32,314 bases of DNA from Sphingomonas bacterium (GTDB lineage Bacteria > Pseudomonadota > Alphaproteobacteria > Sphingomonadales > Sphingomonadaceae): positions 1 to 32,314 of the forward strand of contig NZ_JAQGLG010000081.1 in the NCBI RefSeq assembly GCF_028292965.1, in the 5' to 3' direction. Position 1 is the first letter of the stretch. Each line of letters begins with the position of its first letter. Below, one piece after another: positions 26,864 to 32,314 of this stretch. A model generated the notes under the pieces. It made no database searches and was not told the DNA's origin. It saw nothing but the letters and a program-made list of their open reading frames with translations. Made by a program: the position numbers and the translations under genes.

Positions 26864-27109
26864 TCAGCGCTTGCGCGGCGCGGACCGCTCGGCCGGCTCG
26901 ACCGTCAGGCGCAGCATCAACGCGGTGAGGCCATTGTCGAGTACCTCCTCGCGTTCGGGATAGCAGGCATGCAGCACATCGCCGACCTGCTCTACGCGCT
27001 CATGGTCGAGCGGTGGGCCGGTCGGCGGCGGTGCGAGCGTGGTGGCCGTCGCCGGGACGCGACGCCACCGCACCGTCGCGGTGATCCAGTGGGTGACGCG
27101 CAGCCTCAT
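26864..27109 (-). CDS. Small hypothetical protein
   Basis: An 81-aa ORF starts at ATG 27109. The first half is basic and low-complexity. The second half looks like genuine protein (HERVEQVGDVLHACYPERE, then DNGLTALMLRLTVEP) and could be two short helices. There is no good ribosome-binding site. A 16-codon ORF (MFARAGRRGPPRAMRG) ends in an ATGA overlap with its start, so coupled translation is possible. No family was recognised. Confidence 0.45.
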   Translation of the reverse strand: MRLRVTHWITATVRWRRVPATATTLAPPPTGPPLDHERVEQVGDVLHACYPEREEVLDNGLTALMLRLTVEPAERSAPRKR

Positions 27110-27294
27110 CCGCGCATTGCGCGGGGCGGCCCGCGGCGTCCTGCGCGTGCGAACATCAGCTTTTCTTCCCGTCTGTTAGGGCATCAACGCCCGAGCCGAA
27201 CGGGGGTTGCGCCGCGTCTGTTTCGCCATTGTCGGCGGGGGCCCATTTGTGCCAGTCTCGCCGAAGGGCGATGCGGCGGGACAGGGGCGTGACG

Positions 27295-27705
27295 ATGCGG
27301 CGGACGATGATGACGATGCTCAGCGCGCTGGCGCTGGCCGGTTGTTCGATCGGTGCCGACGTGCCGGTCGCGCAAAACGCGATCACCGCTTTCCATGCCC
27401 AGCTCGACGCGGCGCAGTTCGGCCCGATCTATACCCAGTCGGGCAACGAGATGCGGGATTCGACCACCCAGCCGCGCCTCACCGCCATTCTCGAGGCGGT
27501 GCATCGCAAGCTCGGCCTGTTCAAATCGGGCAAGTCGATCGGGTGGAACGACAACGTCAACACCAGCGGCCATTATATCGCGATCAACTATCAGGCGACC
27601 TATGAGCATGGGGCGGCAGCCGAGAATTTCGTCTATCGCATCGATGGCGGCAAGGCGACGCTGGCCGGTTATCACGTCAATTCGGATGTGCTGGTGCTGA
27701 ATTAG
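27295..27705 (+). CDS. Small lipoprotein, DUF4019/DUF3887-like
   Basis: The protein has 136 aa from ATG 27295, chosen because AGGGG lies upstream and it gives a lipoprotein signal (MRRTMMTMLSALALAGC). The lipobox is LAGC, with the lipid-bearing Cys at residue 17. The mature part folds as a helix (NAITAFHAQLDAAQFGPIYT) followed by strands (YIAINYQATYEHGAAAENFVYR; VNSDVLVLN). This fits the small NTF2-like envelope lipoproteins that carry DUF3887/DUF4019-type domains. Role unknown. Confidence 0.75.
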   Translation: MRRTMMTMLSALALAGCSIGADVPVAQNAITAFHAQLDAAQFGPIYTQSGNEMRDSTTQPRLTAILEAVHRKLGLFKSGKSIGWNDNVNTSGHYIAINYQATYEHGAAAENFVYRIDGGKATLAGYHVNSDVLVLN

Positions 27706-27833
27706 GGATCGATCGATACGGCGCAGATCGCGCCGCTTCCGCTCTTTCCCGCATCGCGTGTGCCGGCAACAGGGATCGTACCTCCTGCGTCGCACTGATC
27801 AGCGCGGCGATCGGGGCGGGGAGTGTGCGGTGC

Positions 27834-28727
27834 TCACCCCGCCACCAGCACCAGCGCCTGTGCCGCCGGGCCGATCGCGACGTCCCGGCCCCAGTCGAAG
27901 GCGAGGAAATCCTGCTCGATGCCGTCGGCGAAGATCACCCCGCCATCGTTCATCCGCGAGGTGACATGCAGCGGTGTCGCGGTGACGCGGCCGTGGATCA
28001 GGGTGGTGCCGGTGGCGATGCTGGGAAAGGGCTCGCGCACGAAATACGCGACCGCGCGCTCCTCGGCGCCGAGCGGCATCGCGGCGTGCGTCGCCTGCAT
28101 GATCGAGCGCGCCCAGCCGGTCGCGCCGGTGCCCGAGGCGACGATCAGCCCGCTCGACGACTGGTCCTCATGCGCCTTGGCCGTGGCGATGGTGTAGCGC
28201 GCCGACTGGTGGCTGCGGTGGCCGATGAAGATCTCGTTCAATGCGAGCAGCCGCTCGCCGCCGTCGAGCACCGCCTCGACCATGGTGCGATACTCGGCAT
28301 CGACTTCGCCCGAAGCGCTTGGGGGCAGGAGGCGGGCGAGCCGCTCCAGCGGCACACGCACCAGCACCCCGTCAAAGAGATCGGGCGAGGGATTGATGCC
28401 GAGCACCGGCTGGCCCGACAGATATTTTGCGACATTGGCGACCAGTCCGTCCTGGCCGATTGCCACCACGACATCCTCCGGCGCGAACAGGAAGCGGTCG
28501 AGATCGGCGCGACGCACCGTCGCCTGGCGCCATTCGGGCGGCACGGCGGCGCGCGCGGCCTTGACCGTCTGCTGGAGCTGGTGATGCCGCGCCTCCAGCA
28601 CATCGAGCGACTGGCCGCGCGTTGCGAGGAAGAAGCGCGCCTGCCCTTGCGTCGCGTGGCGCGCGAGCAGTTGTTCATAATCGCTCTCGCGGGTGACGAA
28701 CACCGCGCGCGGCGTAGTGGCCGGCAT
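27834..28727 (-). CDS. Divergent NAD-kinase-like protein
   Basis: The 297-aa protein starts at ATG 28727, 11 bases after the SPFH stop codon. It follows the NAD kinase fold, but the hallmark GGDGT reads GQDGL (residues 91-95). The second motif NE is kept (Asn164-Glu165 in LALNEIFIGH). The third, normally GlivsTPtGSTAY, reads GLIVASGTGATGWARS. The Asp of the first motif is retained, so phosphate chemistry on NAD or a related nucleotide is possible, but substrate binding should differ from housekeeping NAD kinase. It is the last gene of an operon behind an NrtR-like regulator and an SPFH protein. Databases may list this type as a 'sugar kinase' or 'NAD(+)/NADH kinase'. Confidence 0.75.
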   Translation of the reverse strand: MPATTPRAVFVTRESDYEQLLARHATQGQARFFLATRGQSLDVLEARHHQLQQTVKAARAAVPPEWRQATVRRADLDRFLFAPEDVVVAIGQDGLVANVAKYLSGQPVLGINPSPDLFDGVLVRVPLERLARLLPPSASGEVDAEYRTMVEAVLDGGERLLALNEIFIGHRSHQSARYTIATAKAHEDQSSSGLIVASGTGATGWARSIMQATHAAMPLGAEERAVAYFVREPFPSIATGTTLIHGRVTATPLHVTSRMNDGGVIFADGIEQDFLAFDWGRDVAIGPAAQALVLVAG

Positions 28728-28738
28728 GGCGTGCCCCC

Positions 28739-29725
28739 TCAGGCCGCCGGTAGCGCGGGCGTCGCCGCGCCACCCAGTGCGCCGAGCACGCTCGCCAGCA
28801 AATCGGGCGTGATGTTGACATGCTCGATCGTGTCGAGCTTGCCGGCCAGTTCGCGCGCGGCAAGGCCGAGCAGCACCGCCGGCGGCAGGTCGCGGTAGAT
28901 CGCGATACGGTCGCGCTCGGCATTGCCCTTCGCGCCTTCGACCGCGGTGATCCGCCCGGCTTCGCCCTCGGCGGCGATGCGCTCGGCCTCGGCCAGACCC
29001 TCGGCGCGGGCACGGGCATTGTCGACCTCCTCGGCGATCAGCTGCTTCTCGCGCCGTGCCAGCTCGGTCTTGGTCGCCAGCTCGTTCTCGGCGATGGCGC
29101 GCTCCTTCTCGACTGCCAGCGCGCGGCGTTCGAAGGTCGCCTCATCGGCCTTTTGCTGCAGTGCCTCGAAGGTCGGGGTCTGCAACGCGCGTTCCAGTTC
29201 GCTGCTCGGCGCGAGGTTGGTCAGCCGTACCGCCACCGCGGTAAGGCCGATCTCGGCCAGCGCGGCGTCACCGCCCAGCGCGGCTTCCAGCGCACGGCGC
29301 AGCGGCTCCGGTCCGGCATCGAGCAAGGCCCGCACTGGCGCGCCGGCGAGATATTGCAGCGCCGCCTGGTTGACCAGGCCGGCGAGCCGCGTCTCGATGC
29401 GCTGGATCGGTTCGGCCTGATATTGCCCGCTGCTCAGCCCGATGCTGAAGTCGACCCGGCTGGCGAGCAGTTCAGGGTCGGTGACGTGCCAGGTCAGCGT
29501 GCCCTGCACCGTCACGGCCTGGAAATCCTGGCTGCGGCCCTTGACGAACAGCGCCATCTCGCGGTCGTCCATCGGCAGTTCGGCGATGCTGGTCGTCTCG
29601 GGTCGGAACCACAGGACGAGGCCGCGCCCGCTGCGCCGCACGCGGCCGTTGCGGTAACGGATGACATGGTTGCTGGCCTCGCTGCGCAGCTGGGCGGCGA
29701 AGACGAAGTTGCGGATATGGGCCAT
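28739..29725 (-). CDS. SPFH/band-7 domain protein
   Basis: This 328-aa protein starts at ATG 29725, overlapping the regulator stop by one base (TGATG). Residues of about 10-190 form an SPFH domain (FRPETTSIAELPMDDREMAL, TVQGTLTWHVTDPELLASRV, RIETRLAGLVNQAALQYL). A long charged coiled coil follows (about 195-275, rich in E, A and R; KERAIAENELATKTELARRE). The C-terminus has LPPAVLLGLAARELAGKL. There is no N-terminal membrane anchor, unlike flotillin or stomatin. Such proteins form ring-like or scaffold oligomers on membranes. It may localise or organise the NAD-kinase-like protein encoded next. Confidence 0.87.
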   Translation of the reverse strand: MAHIRNFVFAAQLRSEASNHVIRYRNGRVRRSGRGLVLWFRPETTSIAELPMDDREMALFVKGRSQDFQAVTVQGTLTWHVTDPELLASRVDFSIGLSSGQYQAEPIQRIETRLAGLVNQAALQYLAGAPVRALLDAGPEPLRRALEAALGGDAALAEIGLTAVAVRLTNLAPSSELERALQTPTFEALQQKADEATFERRALAVEKERAIAENELATKTELARREKQLIAEEVDNARARAEGLAEAERIAAEGEAGRITAVEGAKGNAERDRIAIYRDLPPAVLLGLAARELAGKLDTIEHVNITPDLLASVLGALGGAATPALPAA

Positions 29726-30450
29726 CAGACTTCTCCCTGTTCTGGCAAATGACGGTAAAGTTCGGCGGGACGGAACGAGGCGCCCGCCTCGCGCTCGCCG
29801 GTCGCGGCGAGGCAGCCGCGATCGAGCATGCGGCGGCGAAAGGCGGGCTTGTTGAGCGGCGTGCCGAGGATCGCCTCATGCACCTCCTGCAAGGCACGCA
29901 AGGTGAAACGCTCGGGCAGCAGCGCGAAGGCGATGCCCGAATAATCGAGCTTGCCGCGCAGCCGGCGCAGCGCGGTAGCGAGGATCGCGCCATGGTCGAA
30001 GCCGAGCGGTAGGGCGGCGCCGTTTCCGGTGTGGGCGGTGGCGGCCTCGTCGCCTTCGCCCAACGTCAGCCGGGCCAGGGTCAGCGCCGGATCGCCGGCG
30101 AGCGCGGCGGCGAAGCGATCGGCCGGGAGCAATGAGAAATAGGCCACGGAGATGATCCGCGTGCGCGGGTCGCGATCGACCACGCCGAAGGTGTAGAGCT
30201 GCTCGAGATAGGCGTCGTCCAGATGCGCCTTGCCGCCGAGCACGCGCCGTGCGGCCGCGTCGAGGCTCTCGTCGATGCCGACGAACGCGCCCGGCAGCGT
30301 CCAGCTGTCCCGGAAGGGATGCACATCGCGCCGCCGCAGCACCGCCGCCGGCGCGCCTGCGATCACCGACATCAGCACCAGATCGACGGCCAGCGACGGG
30401 CGCTTGAAAGCGGTGGGATCATAGTCGTCGAGAAAGGCTCGTTCATCCAC
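29725..30450 (-). CDS. NrtR-like regulator (Nudix sensor plus winged helix)
   Basis: The protein has 241 aa from GTG 30450 (AAGG upstream). Residues 1-150 are a Nudix-type domain, but the Nudix box is degenerate: where REUxEE is expected, residues 69-74 read RVLGGK, so hydrolysis should be lost. Residues of about 175-232 form a winged helix (RFTLRALQEVHEAILG, LNKPAFRRRMLDRGC, RPAELYRH) typical of NrtR. NrtR proteins repress NAD-metabolism genes and respond to ADP-ribose. Leading an operon with a NAD-kinase-like gene fits this. An AT-rich palindromic stretch lies directly upstream. Confidence 0.85.
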   Translation of the reverse strand: MDERAFLDDYDPTAFKRPSLAVDLVLMSVIAGAPAAVLRRRDVHPFRDSWTLPGAFVGIDESLDAAARRVLGGKAHLDDAYLEQLYTFGVVDRDPRTRIISVAYFSLLPADRFAAALAGDPALTLARLTLGEGDEAATAHTGNGAALPLGFDHGAILATALRRLRGKLDYSGIAFALLPERFTLRALQEVHEAILGTPLNKPAFRRRMLDRGCLAATGEREAGASFRPAELYRHLPEQGEV

Positions 30451-30463
30451 CGCCGCGCACCTT

Positions 30464-30480
30464 ATATGCGTTATGCATAT
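30464..30480. promoter_or_regulatory. Operator candidate upstream of the NrtR-like operon
   Basis: ATATGC (30464-30469) and GCATAT (30475-30480) flank GTTAT, inside a markedly AT-rich stretch of about 50 bases (30460-30510) in an otherwise GC-rich region. It is placed 14 bases before the GTG start, as expected for an autoregulated repressor. Binding is inferred. Confidence 0.45.
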
Positions 30481-30729
30481 TAGTTATACGCGAGTCGGAT
30501 ATAAGTCAATAGCGGCGGCAGGGCTGGCGAATTTTGACACCCCGCCGGCCGTTCGTCCTGGTCGCAACGGCGCGGCCGGACGAGCATGTCGCACGGTTTG
30601 CGCGGGTGACCGTCCTTAGCGGCGCATGAACCGTTTTTAACTTGCGAAAGGGATGAACTTTTGCGCAGAGCCCGCGTTGTTTTGGTCGGCGCGGCGGAGT
30701 TGTCGTGCGGGTTTGACCGGGGAGCAGGC

Positions 30730-30972
30730 ATGAGTATCGGCACGGCGGAGAAGCGCGGGAATCTGGTGTTCGTGCATGATGGCGAAGGGTTGCTGCGTTT
30801 CGTGCGCATCGGCGCCGTCTATGCGCAGACCCGCAACAGCATCAGCATCGAACGCGATGGGATGATCACGACCTTCGACGAAAGCGGTCGCGAGATCGAG
30901 GAAGCTGCCTTGATCGGCAACGACATGGCGCCGGCACGCCCGATCCTGCGCCAGGCGGTCGGCGCGCGTTAG
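30730..30972 (+). CDS. Small hypothetical protein
   Basis: The 80-aa protein starts at ATG 30730 with GGGGAGCAGG directly upstream. It is soluble and acidic to neutral, mostly strands (NLVFVHDGEGLLRFVRIGAV, SISIERDGMITTFDESG), ending in a Pro/Arg-rich tail. No known family was recognised. Its stop overlaps the end of the converging acetyltransferase gene by four bases. Confidence 0.65.
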   Translation: MSIGTAEKRGNLVFVHDGEGLLRFVRIGAVYAQTRNSISIERDGMITTFDESGREIEEAALIGNDMAPARPILRQAVGAR

Positions 30973-31445
30973 AGGGTTAGCTCAAGGAAGATCGTGCCCG
31001 GTGCCGCGCCGGCATAATAAGGCGCGATCGGGTGGAAGCCGGCTGCGGCGTACATCGCCTGCGCGGCGGCCATGTCGGCCAGGGTGTCGAGCCGCATCGC
31101 ACGATAATCCCGGTCTCGCGCGGCGGCGATGATCGCGCGCATCAGGGCCGCGCCGAGCCCGGTGCCGCGCGCCGGCGGTGCGACATAGAGCCGCTTCATT
31201 TCGCACAGGCCATCGCCGAGCGGGCGCAGCGCGACGCAGCCCAGCGCCTGGCCACCGACATCACGGGCGAGCAGCAGCGCGCCGTGCGGCGCGGCATATT
31301 TGCCCGGCAGGCCGGCCAGTTCGGCGGCGAAATCCTGATAGGCGAGATCGACGGCAAGCCCGTCGGCATAGGCCTGGAACAGCGCGCGGATGGCGGTCAT
31401 GTCGTCGGCCGTGACGGCTGGGGCGATGGTCGGGCGAGGAGGCAT
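30969..31445 (-). CDS. GNAT-family N-acetyltransferase
   Basis: The protein has 158 aa if it starts at ATG 31445; ATG 31472 is in frame, and so is an ATG at 31502 supplied by the palindromic repeat, with no clear ribosome-binding site to decide. The GNAT fold is clear: ADDMTAIRALFQAYADGLAV, GCVALRPLGDGLCEMKRLYV, the acetyl-CoA loop ARGTGLGAALM (motif A, R/QxxGxG/A), and MYAAAGFHPIAPYY near the C-terminus. The substrate is unknown. The repeat element at 31489 lies in its 5' region and may have replaced or altered its promoter. Confidence 0.88.
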   Translation of the reverse strand: MPPRPTIAPAVTADDMTAIRALFQAYADGLAVDLAYQDFAAELAGLPGKYAAPHGALLLARDVGGQALGCVALRPLGDGLCEMKRLYVAPPARGTGLGAALMRAIIAAARDRDYRAMRLDTLADMAAAQAMYAAAGFHPIAPYYAGAAPGTIFLELTL

Positions 31446-31488
31446 ACCCGTTAAACTGTCATCGTCCCTCATCCGTCGCAAGGCTCGA

Positions 31489-31538
31489 TAATTCGGGGAC
31501 ATAATACTAATTATAATTAGTATTATGTCCCCGAATTA
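31489..31538. mobile_element. Perfect 50-bp palindrome, repeat copy 2
   Basis: Arms at 31489-31513 and 31514-31538 are exact reverse complements with no loop (centre TTATAA). The outer part TAATTCGGGGACA is identical to copy 1 at 6364-6456, and the inner part (TAATACTAATT) is close to its AATACTTAATT. It lies at the truncated 3' end of a DUF167 gene and in the 5' region of the GNAT gene. The AT-rich sequence contrasts with its surroundings. Confidence 0.82.
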
Positions 31539-31740
31539 GGAATTAGGGCGAGGATCGCTTCATTGGCGCGACCGTCCTCGGGCGTCGCGGTGGTGCGGAT
31601 GGCCAGCACAAATGGCGCGCCGGCAGCTGGCAGCGTGACCGCATCGGCGCGGGGGTTGCCCGGATCGCTAGGCGACCCTCGGCGTCGGTCAGGGCTAAAA
31701 TGGCTTCGGGGTTCGGCGCGGCGTGCGATGCCCGTGCCAT
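31523..31740 (-). pseudogene. DUF167 (YggU-type) gene, frameshifted and truncated by the palindrome
   Basis: ATG 31740 opens a frame with the DUF167 N-terminus PEAILALTDAEGRLAIRATP. The family pattern then continues in another frame as DAVTLPAAGAPFVLAIRTTA, with PEDGRANEAILAL matching the hallmark P.DGkAN.a. One extra G in the CCCCCGCG run near 31650 would join the frames. The reading then enters the palindrome (IPNSGT) and stops at 31523-31525, so the C-terminal third of the domain (LA..LG...S.v....G..SR.K) is missing. The gene is therefore broken twice. Confidence 0.65.
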
Positions 31741-31903
31741 AAGGGGGCGGTGCGAGCGGCGAATGCCGCTTCGCAGATCATCTCTCCTGTCGCACCATTC
31801 ATTCGCCCATCATGGCTGGCGCAACACGCCTGTCCATCCGAAATTCCCGTCGTCGACGCGGGCGGCGAGGGAGGGACGCCGCCCGCGCCCGGCACAGGCG
31901 GCC

Positions 31904-32197
31904 TCAGCCGCTGCGCTTGCGCCGTGTCTCCCAGCCCTTCTTCGCCGCCGCCGATCGGGTGGCGTGCGATTGGCTCGATCCGCTCTTCGCGCCGCCCCTG
32001 CGCGACGAGGCGTGGTTCTCCTTCTTGCCGCGGCCGGAACCCGATTTCTTACCGCCGCCGCTTTCCTTGTTCACCGTCGCCCAGGCGCGGCTCTCGGCTT
32101 CCTTCCTGGAAACGCCGCGCTCTTCATATCCTTCCTCGATATGCGCGGCCTTGCGTTTCTGCTTGTCGGTGTAGCTGCTCTTGTCGCCCTGCGGCAT
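31904..32197 (-). CDS. Lys-rich 'plasmid stabilization' type protein
   Basis: This 97-aa protein starts at ATG 32197. The N-terminal half (GDKSSYTDKQKRKAAHIEEG, RKEAESRAWATVNKESGGGK) matches a short proteobacterial family commonly annotated as plasmid stabilization protein, without a shown role in plasmids. The C-terminal half is Gly/Ser/Lys/Arg-rich and ends KKGWETRRKRSG, like a disordered DNA-binding tail. It follows the DUF4142 gene by 12 bases on the same strand and is probably co-transcribed. The 163-base gap 31741-31903 shows no gene. Confidence 0.8.
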   Translation of the reverse strand: MPQGDKSSYTDKQKRKAAHIEEGYEERGVSRKEAESRAWATVNKESGGGKKSGSGRGKKENHASSRRGGAKSGSSQSHATRSAAAKKGWETRRKRSG

Positions 32198-32209
32198 GTC
32201 CTGGCGCTC

Positions 32210-32314
32210 CTACATCCGGTCGAGCATCGCGATGTGATGCTGGACCACCGGCACGATCTTGCCCGCCGCGTTGCGCAACGCCGGAACGTCGCCGCCGGTC
32301 AAATAGCCCTGGTG
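32210..32314 (-). CDS. C-terminal part of a DUF4142 protein, partial
   Basis: Thirty-four codons run from the window edge to TAG 32210-32212. The visible sequence (GYLTGGDVPALRNAAGKIVP, then VVQHHIAMLDRM) matches the last helix of DUF4142 proteins, which end in a pattern like 'G....L...A...PvV..Hl.m'. These are ferritin-like exported four-helix proteins, often stress-induced. The start lies outside the window. Confidence 0.75.
   Translation of the reverse strand, partial: HQGYLTGGDVPALRNAAGKIVPVVQHHIAMLDRM

Overview
The window looks like a chromosomal segment of a GC-rich alphaproteobacterium, most likely a sphingomonad (Sphingomonas or a close relative). The support is the high GC content and strong GC codon bias, the gene content (RcnB-like, DUF4893, excalibur, TonB-dependent receptor, HWE/HisKA_2-type kinase and XRE-MmyB regulator genes), and intergenic inverted repeats of a kind common in sphingomonads. 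No rRNA, tRNA, CRISPR array, phage or intact transposase gene was seen.

Layout. 1-4212: the tail of a probable SIMPL protein, a degenerate response-regulator receiver, a group of small stress-type genes (48-aa membrane protein, DksA/TraR zinc finger, hemerythrin), a frameshifted excalibur gene, a DUF4893 lipoprotein, an RcnB-like periplasmic protein and a MAPEG membrane protein. Three of these genes have GGAAC-N16/17-nGTn sequences upstream that resemble EcfG (general stress sigma factor) promoters. 4213-7410: a TonB-dependent receptor whose mature N-terminus is encoded by an inserted palindromic repeat, and an XRE/MmyB regulator. 7411-8690: a palindromic operator candidate and a divergent two-gene operon (NTF2-like protein, alpha/beta hydrolase). 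8772-14345: a complete urease operon, ureD-ureA-ureJ-ureB-ureC-ureE-ureF-ureG, with start/stop overlaps through most of it.

14346-19427: a small ORF, a PAS/HisKA_2 sensor kinase, a non-coding array of about nine units with an 11-bp period, a frameshifted PL7-like secreted lyase, a membrane protein, a DUF2200 protein and a double-NTF2 secreted protein. 19451-23091: a lower-GC TPR gene, then a queuine/queuosine salvage set on the minus strand in the order yhhQ (transporter), tgt (divergent, CxCxxC zinc site), DUF2419/Qng1-type salvage hydrolase. 23495-27705: an NAD(P)-binding protein, a PL10-type pectate lyase and several small secreted proteins or lipoproteins.

27834-30450: a tight minus-strand operon encoding an NrtR-like regulator with a dead Nudix box, an SPFH/band-7 protein and a divergent NAD-kinase-like protein. 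This is the best candidate in the window for an under-described NAD-linked membrane system. 30730-32314: a small unknown protein, a GNAT acetyltransferase, a second copy of the palindromic repeat that cuts short a DUF167 gene, a Lys-rich 'plasmid stabilization' type protein and the tail of a DUF4142 protein.

Two cross-cutting signals stand out. One repeat family (core TAATTCGGGGACA) has entered coding DNA twice, once as an in-frame 31-codon segment and once as a gene truncation. Three genes (excalibur, PL7-like lyase, DUF167) each look broken by a single missing base.
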